From: Fictibacillus terranigra
Lineage (GTDB): Bacteria > Bacillota > Bacilli > Bacillales > Fictibacillaceae
NCBI RefSeq assembly: GCF_030412265.1
Contig: NZ_JAUHLN010000001.1
Location: 992,001 to 1,056,000, forward strand
Length of the DNA stretch: 64,000 nt
Direction of reading: 5' to 3'
Position 1 is the first letter of the stretch; every line of letters starts with the position of its first letter. The position numbers and the translations under genes were made by a program. Below are positions 1 to 7,854 of the stretch, piece by piece. A model generated the notes under the pieces. That model saw only the letters and a program-made list of their open reading frames with translations. It ran no database searches and was not told where the DNA came from.

Positions 1-1
1 A

Positions 2-1042
2 CGCGACAAGAAGCTCACTGAAATTACGGTTTACAGTTCAAACAGCCAGACGGGGGCCGGGCTTGCCACGGGCCATGCCTTTGGTGCGGGGATTAATACG
101 GCACGAGATCTTATCAATACTCCGGGCAATCTTATGACGCCGACAGATCTTGCTCGGGCAGCGATGGAGATTGCCATCAAATTCGGTATGGAATATGAAG
201 TTTTAGATAGGGAGGACATGGAGAGGCTGGGCATGGGTGCGCTCCTAGCCGTATCACAAGGTTCAGATGAGCCTCCTAAGATGATCACGGTGAAATATAA
301 AGGAAGGGATACGTGGGATCATGTTCTTGCCCTGGTCGGTAAGGGGCTGACGTTTGACTCAGGCGGCTATTCCATTAAACCGGGTGCCAACATGCATGAA
401 ATGAAAAGTGATATGGGAGGAAGCGGGGCCGTACTTGGTGCGATGGAAGCGGTCGGCCGGCTGAAACCGAAGACCAACCTACTTTTTGTCGTGCCATCGA
501 GCGAGAATCTTATCAATGGAAAAGCAATGAAACCCGGAGATGTGTTTACATCGCTGAGCGGGAAAACGATTGAAGTACGTAATACAGATGCGGAAGGCAG
601 GCTGATCCTTGCTGATGCCATCACTTATGCGAAAGAAATGGGAGCAGACTATCTGGTTGACGTGGCGACGCTCACTGGAGGAGTGGTCGTTGCTTTAGGA
701 GATTGTACGACGGGTGCACTAACAAATAACGAGGAGTTATTCGGCCAGGTAAGCCGGTCCGCAGGGAGTGAAGGAGAGCTGATATGGCTTTTGCCCAGCC
801 ATCAACCGTTTAAAGATATGCTGAGATCAAGCGACATGGCCGATTTGAACAACTCCACAGGGCGGTTGGGCCATGCCATAACCGGCGGGCTTTTTGTCGG
901 AGAGTTTGCTGGGAAAACCCCTTGGGTTCATCTGGATATTGCGGGTACAGCCTATTCCTCCAAGGCCTCGAGCCTCGGCCCCAAAGGAGCAACAGGGGTA
1001 ATGGTACGTACGTTAGCCAGGCTGGCATTGGATTTTAAATAA
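2..1042 (+). CDS. pepA: Leucyl aminopeptidase (M17), 5' truncated by window edge
   Basis: Cytosolic metallo-aminopeptidase of family M17 that removes N-terminal residues from peptides. The reading frame is open from base 2, so the start lies outside the window; 346 codons of the roughly 500-residue family remain, covering the whole catalytic domain. The M17 signature [13 protein letters not shown] is present, together with the upstream metal-binding stretch [16 protein letters not shown] (Lys and Asp ligands) and the later Asp/Glu-rich metal site. A GTG/ATG call at 134 would be internal. It ends just before a hairpin terminator, so it is the last gene of its unit. Family assignment is secure; its peptide preference cannot be read from sequence. 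Confidence 0.95.
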   Translation, partial: RDKKLTEITVYSSNSQTGAGLATGHAFGAGINTARDLINTPGNLMTPTDLARAAMEIAIKFGMEYEVLDREDMERLGMGALLAVSQGSDEPPKMITVKYKGRDTWDHVLALVGKGLTFDSGGYSIKPGANMHEMKSDMGGSGAVLGAMEAVGRLKPKTNLLFVVPSSENLINGKAMKPGDVFTSLSGKTIEVRNTDAEGRLILADAITYAKEMGADYLVDVATLTGGVVVALGDCTTGALTNNEELFGQVSRSAGSEGELIWLLPSHQPFKDMLRSSDMADLNNSTGRLGHAITGGLFVGEFAGKTPWVHLDIAGTAYSSKASSLGPKGATGVMVRTLARLALDFK

Positions 1043-1050
1043 TATTGCAG

Positions 1051-1078
1051 AAAAGCATGGCACCTGTCATGCTTTTTT
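1051..1078 (+). terminator. Intrinsic terminator of pepA
   Basis: AAAGCATG and CATGCTTT arms around a short loop, followed by a T run, nine bases after the pepA stop codon. Confidence 0.8.
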
Positions 1079-1102
1079 ACATACTCTGAAAGAAAAAGAG
1101 GA

Positions 1103-1157
1103 TTGCGGGATGATTCGATCTGTATTATAATATAATTATTATTACTTTATAATTATT
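1103..1157 (+). promoter_or_regulatory. Putative czcD promoter with direct repeat
   Basis: A perfect -10 TATAAT lies at 1126-1131, 17 bases after a poor -35 TTGCGG. A 10-base direct repeat TATAATTATT occurs at 1131-1140 and 1148-1157, exactly 17 bases apart, between the -10 and the ribosome site. It could be an AT-rich operator of an ArsR/CzrA-type metal sensor, as is common for CDF exporters; that role is inference. Confidence 0.4.
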
Positions 1158-1188
1158 TTAAAATACATAAAGGAAAGGGGATTGTACA

Positions 1189-2127
1189 ATGGCGGATTAC
1201 GATTATCACCATCTCCCTCATGTAAAAGTGCAGAGCCGGTCAAAAAAAACGTTGTGGATTACCCTCTTGCTGACCCTGTTTTTTACGATCGTTGAAGTAA
1301 TCGGCGGGCTGATCTCCAACTCTCTTGCGCTGTTATCGGATTCCGCCCACATGGTCTCAGATGTACTGGCACTCAGCTTAAGTATGCTGGCCATTTACCT
1401 GGCTACCCGGCAGCCGAATGCCAAATTCACTTTTGGTTTTTTGCGTTTTGAAATCATCGCTTCCTTTTTAAACGGGCTTGCCCTGGCCATCATTGCCATT
1501 GGTATTTTTATTGAGGGCATCAAACGTTTCATTAAACCGGAAACCATCGACTTTAAATTGATGCTCATCATTGCAGTGATCGGCTTCACCGTAAACCTTG
1601 TGCTGACCATAGTGTTAAGCCGAAGCATGAAGGAAGAGGAAAACTTAAATGTAAAAAGCGCCCTCTGGCATTTTATCGGTGATCTGCTCAGCTCGATAGG
1701 GGTAATTATCTCTGCGATTCTCATTAAGTTTACGGATCTATATTTCTTTGATCCTTTAATTAGCTTAATCATTGGCGGGATTATATTTACAGGCGGTTAC
1801 AAGATCATTAAAGAATCCTATTTGATCCTGATGGAATCTGTTCCGGACGATTTGAACCTGGAAGCGATCAGATCCGATATATATAAAGTGGAAGGGGTGG
1901 AGGATGTTCATGAACTGCATCTATGGACGGTAACCACCGATCATCACTCTTTGACCGCTCATGTTTTCATTAATGAAAACATCCAGCCGTTCTGCGTCAT
2001 TCTAGCCATTAATGAAATGCTGAAAGATAAATATAAACTTAAGCATTCGACCGTTCAAATCGAGCACGCTACCATTCACCATCATGGAGAATACGGAAAG
2101 CAGTTCTTAGAAACACATAAATCATAA
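1189..2127 (+). CDS. czcD: Cation diffusion facilitator (Zn2+/Co2+/Cd2+ exporter)
   Basis: Inner-membrane proton-coupled antiporter exporting divalent transition metals. At 312 residues it has the family length: a His-containing N-terminus, six predicted membrane segments (about residues 20-210) and a cytosolic C-terminal domain with many His residues (TTDHH, EHATIHHHGEYG). The transport-site residues are visible as SDSAHMVSD in segment 2 and HFIGD in segment 5, the two His/Asp pairs of CzcD/ZitB-type CDFs. The start ATG follows AAAGGAAAGGGG. It is monocistronic, between terminators. Zinc is the likeliest substrate, but the metal specificity is inference. Confidence 0.93.
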   Translation: MADYDYHHLPHVKVQSRSKKTLWITLLLTLFFTIVEVIGGLISNSLALLSDSAHMVSDVLALSLSMLAIYLATRQPNAKFTFGFLRFEIIASFLNGLALAIIAIGIFIEGIKRFIKPETIDFKLMLIIAVIGFTVNLVLTIVLSRSMKEEENLNVKSALWHFIGDLLSSIGVIISAILIKFTDLYFFDPLISLIIGGIIFTGGYKIIKESYLILMESVPDDLNLEAIRSDIYKVEGVEDVHELHLWTVTTDHHSLTAHVFINENIQPFCVILAINEMLKDKYKLKHSTVQIEHATIHHHGEYGKQFLETHKS

Positions 2128-2136
2128 AATACTAGT

Positions 2137-2168
2137 GAGGCCTTCATAATGATGAAGGTCTTTTTTAT
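2137..2168 (+). terminator. Terminator of czcD
   Basis: GGCCTTCAT/ATGAAGGTC hairpin followed by seven T residues. Confidence 0.85.
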
Positions 2169-2269
2169 ATTTTATACAAGGAATGAAGGGTGCAGGGAAA
2201 TGGACATAGCTGCTGCATTTTGATTAAAATGAGGACAATACTAATGTTACAACCGTAAAGGGGTTCGTT

Positions 2270-2380
2270 ATGAGCGAAAAGAAATCATTGGCAGCACGTA
2301 TTTTTTGGTACATCATTTTAGCTATACCTATTTTAATCATTGTATTTACGATCGTAGCGTTATTCAGGAACGTATTTTAA
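2270..2380 (+). CDS. Small single-span membrane protein
   Basis: A 36-residue ORF starting MSEKKSLAARIF, with one hydrophobic segment (about residues 11-31) and a charged N-terminus. AAAGGGG sits seven bases before the ATG and a strong terminator follows the stop by about 20 bases, which argues for a real transcribed small gene. I do not recognise the family; function unknown. Confidence 0.55.
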   Translation: MSEKKSLAARIFWYIILAIPILIIVFTIVALFRNVF

Positions 2381-2400
2381 CCTAACCAAGGTATGTACTA

Positions 2401-2446
2401 TCCCGAATGATGGACACTATAAAATGTCCTTCATTCGGGATTTTTT
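2401..2446 (+). terminator. Long hairpin terminator
   Basis: A 16-base stem (TCCCGAATGATGGACA at 2401-2416 against 2425-2440, one mismatch) followed by TTTTTT. It terminates the small membrane-protein transcript; the decayed YrdB-like gene on the other strand ends just 3' of it. Confidence 0.85.
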
Positions 2447-2462
2447 ATGAAGAGAATAGGGA

Positions 2463-2783
2463 TTAGTCCAAGAGACCGGATGTGCAACTGGCGGTCCGGA
2501 AAAAAAGGGCTGATTTAGTGTGTCCGGAGGAATAAAGCGCAATAGTACCAGTGGCAAACACAGTGAGCTGAAGCAAAGTACGCAAAGAGATAGGGACCGG
2601 TATCGATGCCTTTGGAGAAAGAAATGTTCCCCTAAAGACAGCCGCCAGAAGGGGAGCCACAAGGCAGAGAACATATTTTGAAAATCAGCTGACCATGTGA
2701 AATCCCCAGAATCCAAAGGCTACTAATACAAAGAGCTCAGAGAGGAAAAGCACACCTAAAAGAATGGGCCCCAGGATGGCCAT
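2463..2783 (-). pseudogene. YrdB/DUF2568-like membrane protein, nonsense-mutated
   Basis: Read on the minus strand from the ATG at 2783, the frame gives a YrdB-type (DUF2568) small membrane protein: FLSELFVLVAFGFWGF near the N-terminus, then PLLAAVFRGTFLSPKA and LTVFATGTIALYSSGH, all characteristic of that family. Codon 33 is TGA (2685-2687), and the frame otherwise continues to TAA at 2463 with family-like sequence throughout, so one point mutation interrupts it. It starts 18 bases after the end of the decayed MBL gene and shares its orientation. Inferred third gene of a TetR-MBL-YrdB operon. The DUF2568 match is from memory of the family pattern. Confidence 0.7.
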
Positions 2784-2801
2784 GGATGATTCCCCGCTTT
2801 C

Positions 2802-3455
2802 TTATTGAATTCCTGACTTTAAACGATAGTCAGCCATTTGTGCTTCGGGTTGAAGAACGCTGTTTCCATGGCAAACCTCTAGACGTTTCGGCTTGAGATG
2901 GCTGACGATGGAGCTGCTCTTGAAGGCTTCTTCCATATCTGCCGTGAACATGGGCATCGGCTTTTTCAGTCTTCCTTTCTTAGACGTGAACAGCTCACCC
3001 GCGAGAAGGACTTGATCTTCTGTGTCCGGGAGAGTGTCCCGGAGTAAGGTAGGGTCTTAGTCCATCAATGAGTTCAAGTTCACCTTCGGTTCCGGCAGAA
3101 AGGGGCAGGGTAATGCCTTTAGAGACCGATGAAACAGCCTTCTTTCTTCGAGGATAGGCAAGGTCACCCTCCAGATAAGGGATTTCAACGGAATGGGCAT
3201 AGACCGGAATGTTATGGTCTTTCAAGATGGCTGAAATAGAGCCCGTATGATCCGAATGGCCATGTGTCAACAAGATTTTTGAAGAGGTCCAGCATTTAAT
3301 TGATGAATTGTATTTAAAATTCCTTTGGCCATCAAAGGGATCCCAGCATCAACGAGGGTGATCCCTTCTTTACCGCGAACAGCCCAGACATGGATCGGTA
3401 TGATCATCCATGTTTTCAGGCTCCAAATATGAGGGGAGATTTGTTCAACTTTCAT
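2802..3455 (-). pseudogene. MBL-fold metallo-hydrolase, frameshifted and internally deleted
   Basis: Three reading-frame pieces together make a metallo-beta-lactamase-fold protein. Piece one (3455-3267) has the N-terminal strands and VDAGIP. Piece two has the metal motif THGHSDHTGS and then TPGHSPGH. Piece three, in another frame, runs from about 3020 to TAA at 2802 with EDQVLLAGELFTSKKGRLKK and a normal C-terminus. The first shift fits loss of one A in an A run just before the HxHxDH motif (five A where six restore frame). The second removes several residues expected after TPGHSPGH. Start overlaps the end of the TetR gene by 11 bases. Two independent lesions make this a real pseudogene rather than a sequencing slip. 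Confidence 0.85.
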
Positions 3456-4086
3456 TGTTTGCTCCTTGTTTTATGATTTCTTGAAAACCGAGATAGAGGG
3501 CATCGATGCTTTGTTCAAAGGTGGATGACAGACGGTCCAGCAGCTTTTGAAGCGGCTCTTTATGATTGAGGTAAGTGCTCACCATGCCGTGCAGGTTATA
3601 GAAAAGAATACGAGAAAAGGCAAGAGACTGTGCATTTTCAGACAGTGTGAGGGCATTGTTCAGCACATCCTTTAACAGCTGAAAAAGTTCAATCCGTACT
3701 TTGTTGATCTGCAGTTTCGGATCCTGTTCATCCACTCTGGATGCATTGGCACTGATAAATGTGATGTACATGCTTTGATGCAGGAGACAAAATTCAATGA
3801 ATGTTAGACAGATCGCTTTTAATTTGGCAGGACCATTCAGATTTGTTTGTTGATCAATTTTCTCCAGCAGCTCCTTAAGTTCATGTAAGAGCGGCATCGC
3901 CAAATGATGGAGCAGTGATTCTTTATCTTTGTAATACAGGTAGATAGCCGTATGCGAGCATCCGGCTTCCTTTGCAATTTCTCTGATGGTTACAACGTCA
4001 TATCCGCGCTTTCCGAATAGTTTACCAGCAGCCTTGAGTATCTTGTTCTTTGTTTCTTCCGAACGCAAATCTTGTTTGCTTACCAT
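3445..4086 (-). CDS. TetR/AcrR-family transcriptional regulator
   Basis: 213 residues with an N-terminal HTH (about residues 10-56: KILKAAGKLFGKRGYDVVTIREIAKEAGCSH region, then AIYLYYKDKESLL), typical of TetR repressors, and a variable helical ligand domain. It is intact, while both genes that follow in the same orientation are decayed, so its local targets are probably lost. The ATG at 4086 is used, with a weak AAAGG further upstream. The ligand is unknown. Confidence 0.9.
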   Translation of the reverse strand: MVSKQDLRSEETKNKILKAAGKLFGKRGYDVVTIREIAKEAGCSHTAIYLYYKDKESLLHHLAMPLLHELKELLEKIDQQTNLNGPAKLKAICLTFIEFCLLHQSMYITFISANASRVDEQDPKLQINKVRIELFQLLKDVLNNALTLSENAQSLAFSRILFYNLHGMVSTYLNHKEPLQKLLDRLSSTFEQSIDALYLGFQEIIKQGANNES

Positions 4087-4115
4087 TACTGATCGGCTGA
4101 CCTTTTGTACGAAGC

Positions 4116-4160
4116 ATAAAAAAGAGGTACACCCTGCTTTCGGGATGTACCTCTTTGTTT
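4116..4160 (-). terminator. Terminator of bioY
   Basis: AGAGGTACA(C/T)CCC arms with a GAAAG-type loop and a T run on the minus strand, immediately after the bioY stop. It isolates bioY from the tetR unit. Confidence 0.8.
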
Positions 4161-4751
4161 TTATGCTGCATTTGAATTCGATGTGCGGCGGTTTTTAGAG
4201 ACTGCCTTATAGATTCGTGGTGAAATCACTGCAGTAACCGCGGTCAGAATAATATCTTTTGGGAGGAACAAAAGCATTCCTTTCCAAGTGCCCAGATAGG
4301 TGACACCATCAACCGCAGCCCAGTTGGTCAGCGCGGCGTAGAGAAGCGTCGTTCCTACAAAGTAGTTCACGATCAAACCTGCAAAAGAAGCAGTAAAGAA
4401 AACCGGCAGACTTGGTTTTTTCGCAAGTTCAAGGATTTTTCCGGCTACATAAGCAGCAAGTATAAATGATAAAATAAATCCAAAGGTCGGTTTGAAAATG
4501 ATGGAAGGTCCGCCGGAGAATCCTGCAAATACAGGAGCGCCAGCCAGACCGACAAGCGTGTATACGATCATGGAAACAGCACCGAGACGGCTTCCGAGCA
4601 GCAGACCTGCCAAAATGCAAAAGAAGGTTTGAAGGGTAACAGGCACTGATCCGAAGACGAGGGCAGGCATCCATGCTGTAATATTTCCTCCTACGGCCAT
4701 CAAGGCTGCAAACATCGCAGCTAGGGTTAAATCAATCGCTCTAAATTTCAT
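4161..4751 (-). CDS. bioY: Biotin ECF transporter S component BioY
   Basis: Membrane substrate-binding (S) subunit of an energy-coupling-factor biotin importer. About 196 residues with six predicted hydrophobic segments, including the conserved N-terminal GSVPVTLQTFF region and the glycine-rich PVFAGFSGGPSIIFKPTFGFI that is characteristic of BioY. The ATG at 4751 is preferred over the GTG at 4760 because the GTG forms part of the GAGGTG ribosome site. No EcfA/T genes are adjacent, as usual for BioY proteins that share a module encoded elsewhere. A BirA-type operator lies in the divergent region upstream. Neighbourhood matches bioY-yuiH of B. subtilis. Confidence 0.95.
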   Translation of the reverse strand: MKFRAIDLTLAAMFAALMAVGGNITAWMPALVFGSVPVTLQTFFCILAGLLLGSRLGAVSMIVYTLVGLAGAPVFAGFSGGPSIIFKPTFGFILSFILAAYVAGKILELAKKPSLPVFFTASFAGLIVNYFVGTTLLYAALTNWAAVDGVTYLGTWKGMLLFLPKDIILTAVTAVISPRIYKAVSKNRRTSNSNAA

Positions 4752-4808
4752 TATGTTCACCTCATGTGGTAATTTATCTATATTGATGGTAATTCAGAGA
4801 AGTGATAA

Positions 4809-4840
4809 TTGTCAACTTAATTTTTATACAAGGTTTACAT
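4809..4840. promoter_or_regulatory. BirA biotin operator between bioY and yuiH
   Basis: TTGTCAAC, 16 bases, GTTTACAT: an almost perfect match to the Firmicutes BirA operator (TTGTAAAC, about 15-16 bases, GTTTACAA). It sits between the divergent bioY and yuiH starts, so biotin-loaded BirA should repress bioY and may also affect yuiH. Motif consensus is from established knowledge; regulation is inferred. Confidence 0.8.
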
Positions 4841-4865
4841 ATAAAATCTCATGGAGGTGCAGAAT

Positions 4866-5462
4866 ATGTTTTTTGGAAAAACACCGAAGAAAAAGGATCG
4901 GGAGAGGGTACCGCCCAACCAGAATGTTACGACCCGCTGGCCGGTGCTCCATTACGGCAATGTTCCTTACTATAACAATTTAAATGACTGGAACCTGAAG
5001 ATCTACGGAATGGTGGAAAATCCGACAACTTTTACCTATGAGGAGATCCTGGCACTTCCCAAATCAACGGCTACCAATGATATCCATTGTGTAACCGGCT
5101 GGTCCAGGCTGGATAACGAATGGGAGGGGGTTGCTGTAAAGGATGTTGTGAAGAATGTCGGCATTCATCCGTTGGCCAAATACGTCCTTCTGCATGCGGA
5201 AGAAGGATGGACAACAAATCTTCCATTGAATGATTTTTTGAAAGAAACCAGTTTGCTGGCTCATTCTCACAATGGACAAACGTTAACGCCAGAGCATGGG
5301 TACCCGCTTCGGGCGGTGGTTCCCCATCTCTATTTCTGGAAAAGTGCGAAGTGGCTCCGAGCCATTGAATTCCTGCCCATGGAAACACCGGGCTTTTGGG
5401 AGAAGAACGGGTATCACATGTATGGAGATCCCTGGAAAGAAGAGCGCTTTAGTTGGGACTAG
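4866..5462 (+). CDS. yuiH: Sulfite oxidase-like molybdopterin oxidoreductase YuiH
   Basis: 198 residues of the small bacterial sulfite-oxidase-like family (YuiH), lacking a Tat signal and the dimerisation domain. The molybdopterin ligand cysteine is visible in NDIHCVTGWSRLDN (about residue 80), with the conserved HLYFWKSAKWLRAIEFL near the C-terminus. The first ATG (4851) contains the GGAGG ribosome site, so the ATG at 4866 is the start. It is divergent from bioY, the same pairing as in B. subtilis. The physiological substrate is not established. Confidence 0.92.
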   Translation: MFFGKTPKKKDRERVPPNQNVTTRWPVLHYGNVPYYNNLNDWNLKIYGMVENPTTFTYEEILALPKSTATNDIHCVTGWSRLDNEWEGVAVKDVVKNVGIHPLAKYVLLHAEEGWTTNLPLNDFLKETSLLAHSHNGQTLTPEHGYPLRAVVPHLYFWKSAKWLRAIEFLPMETPGFWEKNGYHMYGDPWKEERFSWD

Positions 5463-5614
5463 AAAATCTTTTTTTGAAAAAAATTACAAAAAAGAAGAAA
5501 AACGCATGTAAATTTTACCACAGGTACCGATGATAGTAATAAAGGTAGTTTATGCTCTATTCGGTAAGGAAAGAAGTGCCTGTGTGCGGTAATCTTCAAA
5601 CCGTCTGTGATCAG

Positions 5615-5755
5615 ATGGAAAAGTAAAAGAAAAGTTGTATCAATCAGGCCGATCGGCAAACAGTTATTCAGATCCTGCCCATTGTAAAAATCAGCCAGGA
5701 GCTGGATGAACTGATCACTCTCTATCAGCGCCACTTGAAACTAAACTATAAATAA
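5615..5755 (+). pseudogene. Decayed Spo0E-like aspartyl phosphatase
   Basis: Three frames in succession give a Spo0E-family protein. ATG GAA AAG is followed by a shifted stretch reading KVKEKLYQSG and then NSYSDPAH, then by another shift reading VKISQELDELITLYQRHLKLNYK before TAA at 5753. The SQELDELI core is the Spo0E signature; intact members are about 45-85 residues and dephosphorylate Spo0A~P. Two single-base indels are needed to restore the frame. A terminator follows directly. Inferred to be a dead gene; small size makes this moderate-confidence. Confidence 0.55.
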
Positions 5756-5758
5756 AAG

Positions 5759-5799
5759 CAGAAAGAAGCAGCTGTTCTATCAGCTGCTTCTTTCTATTT
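5759..5799. terminator. Bidirectional terminator
   Basis: Perfect 14-base stem GAAAGAAGCAGCTG/CAGCTGCTTCTTTC with a 6-base loop, between the convergent spo0E remnant and serine hydrolase; it overlaps the last codons of the hydrolase. Confidence 0.85.
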
Positions 5800-7120
5800 T
5801 GGTATAAGATGTTTTTATTCCGTCCATATCTTCGTGGTGAACGATTATTACCTTGTTATCTCCATTCATCATCATCACTTCCACTTTTTCTGGTGTACAG
5901 CTGGAGATAAATTCATAACCTGCCTCTTTTTTGGATACAAGAAGCAATGGCAATGTATATGGAACACCATACATCTTCGGGATGGTTAGGAGCCATGAAC
6001 CTCCATCCTGCTCAAGTGTGAGTGAAGCATTGTTAATCTTGGAAAAATACGTTCCATGTACAGAAGCAGAAACATCTGTCTCCCTATTAAGCTCTTCGCA
6101 AAATGCTGGACTTTCCACCTCTTCATTAAGCATTAATTTTGCCAGGTCGCGATTGATCTTGGTAACCGGTGTTAAGTTAAAATTACTCAAGACGATCACA
6201 GTAATCTTCTCATCCAAGCTTTTCAGCATCTCAGCACAATATCCGTTCACATCACCAAAATGGCAGGCAACTGCGGTTTCCCCAATTCTGTCAAAACCCC
6301 AGCCGTATCCATAACGGCCTAGATAGGGTGTGAGCATTTTATGCAGTGACTCCTTATTCAAAACTTCTCCGGAAAACAGAGCTTCCGTCCATTTAAACAG
6401 ATCCTCGGCCTCAGAGTATATACCGTAGGCACCGAGCGGAAAACTCATATCAATAAAATCTGCATTTACAACCTCTTTATTTACCGTATAACCAGATGCC
6501 GAATTTTGAACGATGGTTCGACCGTCCAACAAACCGGTGTTCTTAAGACCTAACGGTTTCAACAGATTCTCCTGGAGAAAATGGGCATAGGTTTGTCCCG
6601 ATACTTTTTCAATAATTGCCGTCAGCAAGATGTAATTTGAGTTGCAGTAGCGGTATTGAGTACCAGGCTCAAATTCGAGAGGTTTGTCTTTGATTCGATC
6701 GATCAGTCCGAAAATGCTTGAGGGAAGCCTCATCTCTTTTGTCCAATAATCCGGCATGGAGGTGAAATCAGGAACCCCGGATGTGTTGGAGAGCAAATGG
6801 TGAAGAGTAACCTGTTTAGCATAGGTGAGGTCCTCGAGAAAATAACCAGCGGTATCCTCAAGTTTCAATAAACCTTGTTCTTCAAGCAAAAGAATAGCAG
6901 CTGCCGTAAAGTTTTTAGTCAGTGAAGCAATCGGGAAACGGGTTTGAGGTGAATGGGGAATATTGAACGTCCGGCTGGCTGTGCCATATCCTTCAAGCAG
7001 CAAGATTTCTCCTTGATATGCTGCAAGGACAGTGCCATTAAAATAGCCTAATCGGTCATAAGCCATCATATAATTTTCTAGTCTCGTTTTTATTGTGGTT
7101 TTGTTTCTAAGTTGGGTCAT
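5780..7120 (-). CDS. Serine hydrolase, beta-lactamase class C/PBP-like fold
   Basis: 446-residue member of the serine beta-lactamase-like family. Catalytic motifs in order: SLTK (SxxK, nucleophile Ser and base Lys, about residue 65), YCN (YxN) in TQYRYCNSNYI, and HFGDVNGY (HxG, in place of KTG). No signal peptide is apparent, so it may be cytosolic. The start at 7120 follows AGGAGG with 8-base spacing; the longer frame to 7204 has no ribosome site. Monocistronic, with the terminator overlapping its end. Peptidase versus esterase activity cannot be decided. Confidence 0.9.
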   Translation of the reverse strand: MTQLRNKTTIKTRLENYMMAYDRLGYFNGTVLAAYQGEILLLEGYGTASRTFNIPHSPQTRFPIASLTKNFTAAAILLLEEQGLLKLEDTAGYFLEDLTYAKQVTLHHLLSNTSGVPDFTSMPDYWTKEMRLPSSIFGLIDRIKDKPLEFEPGTQYRYCNSNYILLTAIIEKVSGQTYAHFLQENLLKPLGLKNTGLLDGRTIVQNSASGYTVNKEVVNADFIDMSFPLGAYGIYSEAEDLFKWTEALFSGEVLNKESLHKMLTPYLGRYGYGWGFDRIGETAVACHFGDVNGYCAEMLKSLDEKITVIVLSNFNLTPVTKINRDLAKLMLNEEVESPAFCEELNRETDVSASVHGTYFSKINNASLTLEQDGGSWLLTIPKMYGVPYTLPLLLVSKKEAGYEFISSCTPEKVEVMMMNGDNKVIIVHHEDMDGIKTSYTKIERSS

Positions 7121-7386
7121 AGCACATTCCTCCTGTACAAGGAAGATACATTCTGCAAAAAGGCGAGCTTCTCCTTTTTTAAACTGAAGGGAGTAAGAAA
7201 TCATGGAAATTCTGACAATGTCTGCTGATCGTCAATCTGTGGTATCGGGGCTGTTCTTTCACTTGTATTTATTTTTTAAAAATAATGATGGAAGAAGCAG
7301 GATTTTTGTCCGAAATATCAAACAATAGTATAGAATAAGCAGTCTTCTTTTTTGAATATACTAGGGAGAAGGAGGCGGATTCCATC

Positions 7387-7536
7387 ATGGACTTTGTGAA
7401 CGAAGAAAACCAGCAAGGAGACCAGCTGGCCATGCAGTCCGAGCATTGCATGGTTTGCAACAACGAGCTCACCAGCTGGGAAGAAAGACAAATATCCGTT
7501 TGCGACCACTGCGTCAGCAAAGCCATCGGCGATTAG
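7387..7536 (+). CDS. Small protein with two CxxC pairs (zinc-ribbon-like)
   Basis: 49 residues beginning MDFVNEENQQ. Two knuckles, CMVC and CDHC, about 20 residues apart, suggest a single bound zinc. GGAGGCGG precedes the ATG and a terminator immediately follows the stop codon. No family recognised; likely a conserved small Bacillus protein. Confidence 0.6.
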   Translation: MDFVNEENQQGDQLAMQSEHCMVCNNELTSWEERQISVCDHCVSKAIGD

Positions 7537-7560
7537 CGTTCCGTTTCGGAATGCTTTTTC
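7536..7560 (+). terminator. Terminator of the CxxC small gene
   Basis: GCGTTCCG/CGGAATGC hairpin (one wobble pair) followed by TTTTTC; the stem starts at the last base of the stop codon. Confidence 0.75.
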
Positions 7561-7626
7561 TTTTGGAATCAGATTTCCCTTTTTTTCACAAACTATAGAG
7601 GAAAATAAAATCAGGAGGGATTTATC

Positions 7627-7779
7627 ATGGCTAAAAGAAAACATTCCACGAATGCTGCCGCCAAGAACAATCAAACCCCAACCGAAAGCATGACAGATGT
7701 AGAATTCTCCGACGATAAGTTTGTGGACGATATTCCTAAACGCGATACGAAGAGCCCGAAATCAAAAGGCGAAGCATAA
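7627..7779 (+). CDS. Small hydrophilic protein, possibly spore-associated
   Basis: 50 residues, MAKRKHSTNAAAKNNQ, with no hydrophobic core, polar and probably disordered. AGGAGGG precedes the ATG with normal spacing. The central TDVEFSDD faintly recalls the DVEFS motif of YfhD-type small spore proteins, but the match is too short to assign. A long hairpin follows. Confidence 0.55.
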   Translation: MAKRKHSTNAAAKNNQTPTESMTDVEFSDDKFVDDIPKRDTKSPKSKGEA

Positions 7780-7780
7780 A

Positions 7781-7852
7781 AAGGAGACCCATGTTTGATC
7801 TTCCCCGATTTTTGGGGATACAGTTCAGATCAGACCAGGTCTCCTTCTTCTA
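7781..7852. terminator. Long bidirectional hairpin terminator
   Basis: AAGGAGACC (7781-7789) pairs with GGTCTCCTT (7838-7846), with inner pairings TGATC/GATCA and CCCC/GGGG, between convergent genes. Unusually large for a terminator. Confidence 0.65.
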
Positions 7853-7854
7853 TA

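Noticed and set aside
3260-3280. Programmed frameshift in the MBL gene A run
   Set aside because: A second, independent deletion and shift downstream makes decay the simpler explanation.
5459-5734. 91-codon minus-strand frame
   Set aside because: Overlaps the better supported spo0E remnant and lacks a family match or ribosome site.
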